From NCBI GenBank assembly GCA_036924085.1, contig JAVGWX010000013.1, positions 49,422,465 to 49,486,464 on the forward strand: a DNA stretch of 64,000 nucleotides, in the 5' to 3' direction. The notes under the pieces are model-generated. The model saw only the letters and a list, made by a program, of their open reading frames with translations, was not told the origin of the DNA and did not search any database. The stretch is from Ariolimax columbianus. Lineage: Eukaryota; Mollusca; Gastropoda; Stylommatophora; Arionidae. Position numbers and translations under genes: made by a program. Positions within the stretch are counted from its first letter, which is position 1. Each line of letters opens with the position of its first letter. This document shows, one piece after another, positions 62,177 to 64,000 of the stretch.

Positions 62177-62371
62177 TCAAAAAGACAAGACACAGACATG
62201 ACTTTGAGTGTATGAGTGTTTTATGTTGATTCCAAACCCAAGTTGCTGTCTCTTGCTGTCTCTTGTATCCTTTAGATTATCCAGATGTACTGGATTATCA
62301 GCTATCAACACTGTACCATCCATTAATCTGATATTATTGATACTTCGTCCTCCTATATTCAATCCAGGCAT
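62177..62371 (-). pseudogene. Short RT-like fragment
   Basis: The minus strand reads LNIGGRSINNIRLMDGTVLI, then ADNPVHLDNLK. This resembles the RT catalytic block IGGxxINNLRFADDTVLIA, with the Asp-Asp pair changed to Met-Asp. Only about 60 codons remain; no other part of a LINE is seen nearby. Confidence 0.55.
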
Positions 62372-62429
62372 TTATTCGAATTCACTCAAACGAATGTGTG
62401 TGTATAAACGGGGAACTGAGACGCTAGTC

Positions 62430-62762
62430 TAGTCAGGCACGCAATACTGACCAGGACGTTGCGTCAGGGTCAAAACACTGACCAAGACCACAATCTCTTC
62501 CATGTAGCGTTCCCTGGAAACAAGCTATTTTCAAGGCAGCCTGGCTGACGAAATGTGGATCGATGGGATGCCCGTAGTAGTGAGCGCTAAGCAGATGAAG
62601 TCAAGCATAGCACAACCGCCTGGAGGACAGCGGTCCACCTTCATCAGCATGTTCGGGATGTGAGGAAAGCTGCAACCCGCCACTTAACGTTCTTTTCATG
62701 GCGAACAATAAAGTAAACTTACTCATTGTGGGCATTAAACAACAACAACAACAACAACAACA
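62430..62762 (+). mobile_element. 37-bp-repeat / AAC-tail element, copy D
   Basis: It starts with two degenerate repeat units (GTCAGGCACGCAATACTGAC, then CAGGACGTTGCGTCAGGGTC). The body carries GGCAGCCTGGCTGACGAAAT, GCAGATGAAGTCAAGCATAG and CTTCATCAGCATGTTCGGGA. It ends CTTACTCATTGTGGGCATTA with a clean (AAC)8-type tail at 62738-62762, the best preserved 3' end of the family. Confidence 0.75.
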
Positions 62763-63099
62763 TGTCTATAGACAGGCCAGGGAAACATTACACACCCTTG
62801 TCTAACCCCCTCATTTTATTTCTGTACTTGGAGGCACCTCATCTCAAGTCACGGGATGGGCGTGTCAAAACTGTGTTCACAGGTAGAGCTCTTCTCGTGT
62901 GCTGGAAAAGTTCCAGAACAACCAATCGACCAGAATGGAAGACATTCCCATTGTTCAAGCGACAACGGATTACAATCCCAACGGATGTATCTAGCGATGA
63001 CATGGCAAGTATCGTGTACTAGTTGAGCCCACATTGACTTGAATATGAAGGGCTCTTTATATACAACAATATTATTGATCAATTGATGATAGAGGCTCC

Positions 63100-64000
63100 G
63101 TTGATGGCTTTCACTTTCTGCCTGTGATAACATTTTGTGATAGTCTAGAACGGTATGTGGTACTTGCTCTTTACTGTGACATTTGATATGAACATATGGA
63201 TTGTGTGGATGTGACAGATCTGTACTGTGACATTTGATATGAACATATGGATTGTGTGGATGTGACAGATCTGTACTGTGACATTTGATATGAACATATG
63301 GATTGTGTGGATGTGACAGATCTGTACTGTGACATTTGATATGAACATATGGATTGTGTGGATGTGACAGATGTGCTGAGGTCACTGCTTCCGTCTCCAT
63401 TCTCATACTGGAGGTTGTTGACATCTAGACCCTACAGCGCTCAGCAACGACCTCTCCTCTCACTCTAGCCAAGAAACCCCGCCTGATGTCCCACTGCGCA
63501 TGACTGATCCGTAGGTGTATATGACAGCGTCACTCTCCCGGGTGTTCTCAGTTATCAGCTGATTTACCTTGTGCTCTGCACTCTCGTTGTTCCGTTCTCT
63601 GCATTCCTTGCCTAAGATTATGATGACTCTCTGGTACTCTATCATTCTATCACCAGTGTGGACCCATTCTTCCCCTTTGGCTATCGTCTCAGCTGGAGTG
63701 ACGTCCGATTGTTGTCTCAGCCTGTGCCATCCATGACGACCCTTTCTTGATTCTTGATGTCTGAGATATTACTGTGCAGAGGGTGTCGAGTGTCTGTGGT
63801 GACACGCATATAGGCTTTGACTTGTGCCAGTTTATGTCTGGATGTCACCGATAACAATCCCAACATGTACCGCATCATCACAATCGGGGTATCTCTAGTG
63901 CAGCCCAGAACCAGAAGCATACCTTCATTCTGGATGCGGTCCAACCTTACACACTGTGTTCTTGATAGTGGGAGGATACCTAGTCCGTAATCGATGACAG
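63100..64000 (-). mobile_element. LINE-F copy with RNase H, running off the right edge
   Basis: From 64000 down: VIDYGLGILPLSRTQCVRLD, then RIQNEGMLLVLGCTRDTPIV and MMRYMLGLLSVTSRHKLAQV (RT thumb). After a frame change comes ESDAVIYTYGSVM (RNase H first Asp, with Asp replaced by Tyr in TYGS), then TTSSMRMETEAVTSA and a 17-codon tandem repeat. The fragment at 7470-8295 is its homologue. The upstream RT palm and endonuclease would lie beyond position 64000. Confidence 0.75.
63172..63375 (-). repeat. 51-bp in-frame repeat, four units, within LINE-F RNase H
   Basis: The + strand unit is CTGTGACATTTGATATGAAC, then ATATGGATTGTGTGGATGTG, ACAGATCTGTA. On the minus strand it encodes LSHPHNPYVHIKCHSTD, four times in one frame. 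The homologue at 7470-8295 has one copy of this region (ALRGLSG to VFDSQS). Confidence 0.93.

Overview
This window looks like intergenic and intronic DNA of an invertebrate animal. A lophotrochozoan, most likely a heterobranch gastropod, is my inference from the style of the LINE protein families. There are spliced exons with GT/AG borders, at least ten lineages of non-LTR retrotransposon, about twenty minisatellites, decayed DDE transposons, tRNA-like SINE pieces, and no bacterial operon or viral gene.

One host gene is supported, on the + strand. Four exons (5877-6103, 21115-21198, 23633-23786, 29246-29339) join in phase, apart from one extra base in the first, and encode the C-terminal third of an SLC46-type (proton-coupled folate transporter family) membrane carrier. 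Its three visible introns are about 15, 2.4 and 5.5 kb and are filled with mobile elements and arrays. Earlier exons are not visible and presumably lie left of position 1.

Mobile DNA dominates. An I-superfamily LINE (endonuclease, RT, RNase H, GAA tail) has five copies: 404-4788 (13-bp target-site duplication), 24664-27703 (12-bp duplication), 37917-43734 (minus, split by another element), and 3' fragments at 16017 and 22676. Other LINEs are an RTE-like element with a CCTGA tail (6691-7212, 34247-36458), a CR1/Rex1-like element with a TTAAG tail (39809-41230, 51560-52735, 23834), and several families present only as RT C-termini. The block 36930-44715 is a three-layer nest: LINE-B is interrupted by the I-type element, which is interrupted by the CR1-like element. 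The 5' end of that I-type copy is joined to about 420 nt of the 3' end of 28S rRNA in the same sense, the structure expected from template jumping during retrotransposition.

Minisatellites and LINEs are linked. Three arrays (17150-18095, 45171-45755, 63172-63375) lie inside LINE coding sequence and appear to be tandem expansions of one short LINE coding segment, with LINE coding flanks. Two structured non-autonomous families carry their own tandem repeats. One has 37-bp repeats, a ~280-bp body and an AAC tail (8697, 11785, 28404, 62430, partial 23370). The other has 38-bp repeats, a ~160-bp core and a simple-repeat tail (18205-19330 plus; 50795 down to about 46690 minus).

The right part holds about 5.7 kb of ACT/ACN trinucleotide-type arrays (46690-49915, 53755-54190, 55050-57120), a decayed IS630/Tc1-like transposase (57150-58170) with an inverted relative at 13885-15010, a possible hAT-like composite with higher-order repeats (59518-61608), and an RNase H-bearing LINE running off the right edge. 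Protein-family assignments are by eye from remembered family motifs; no search was run.
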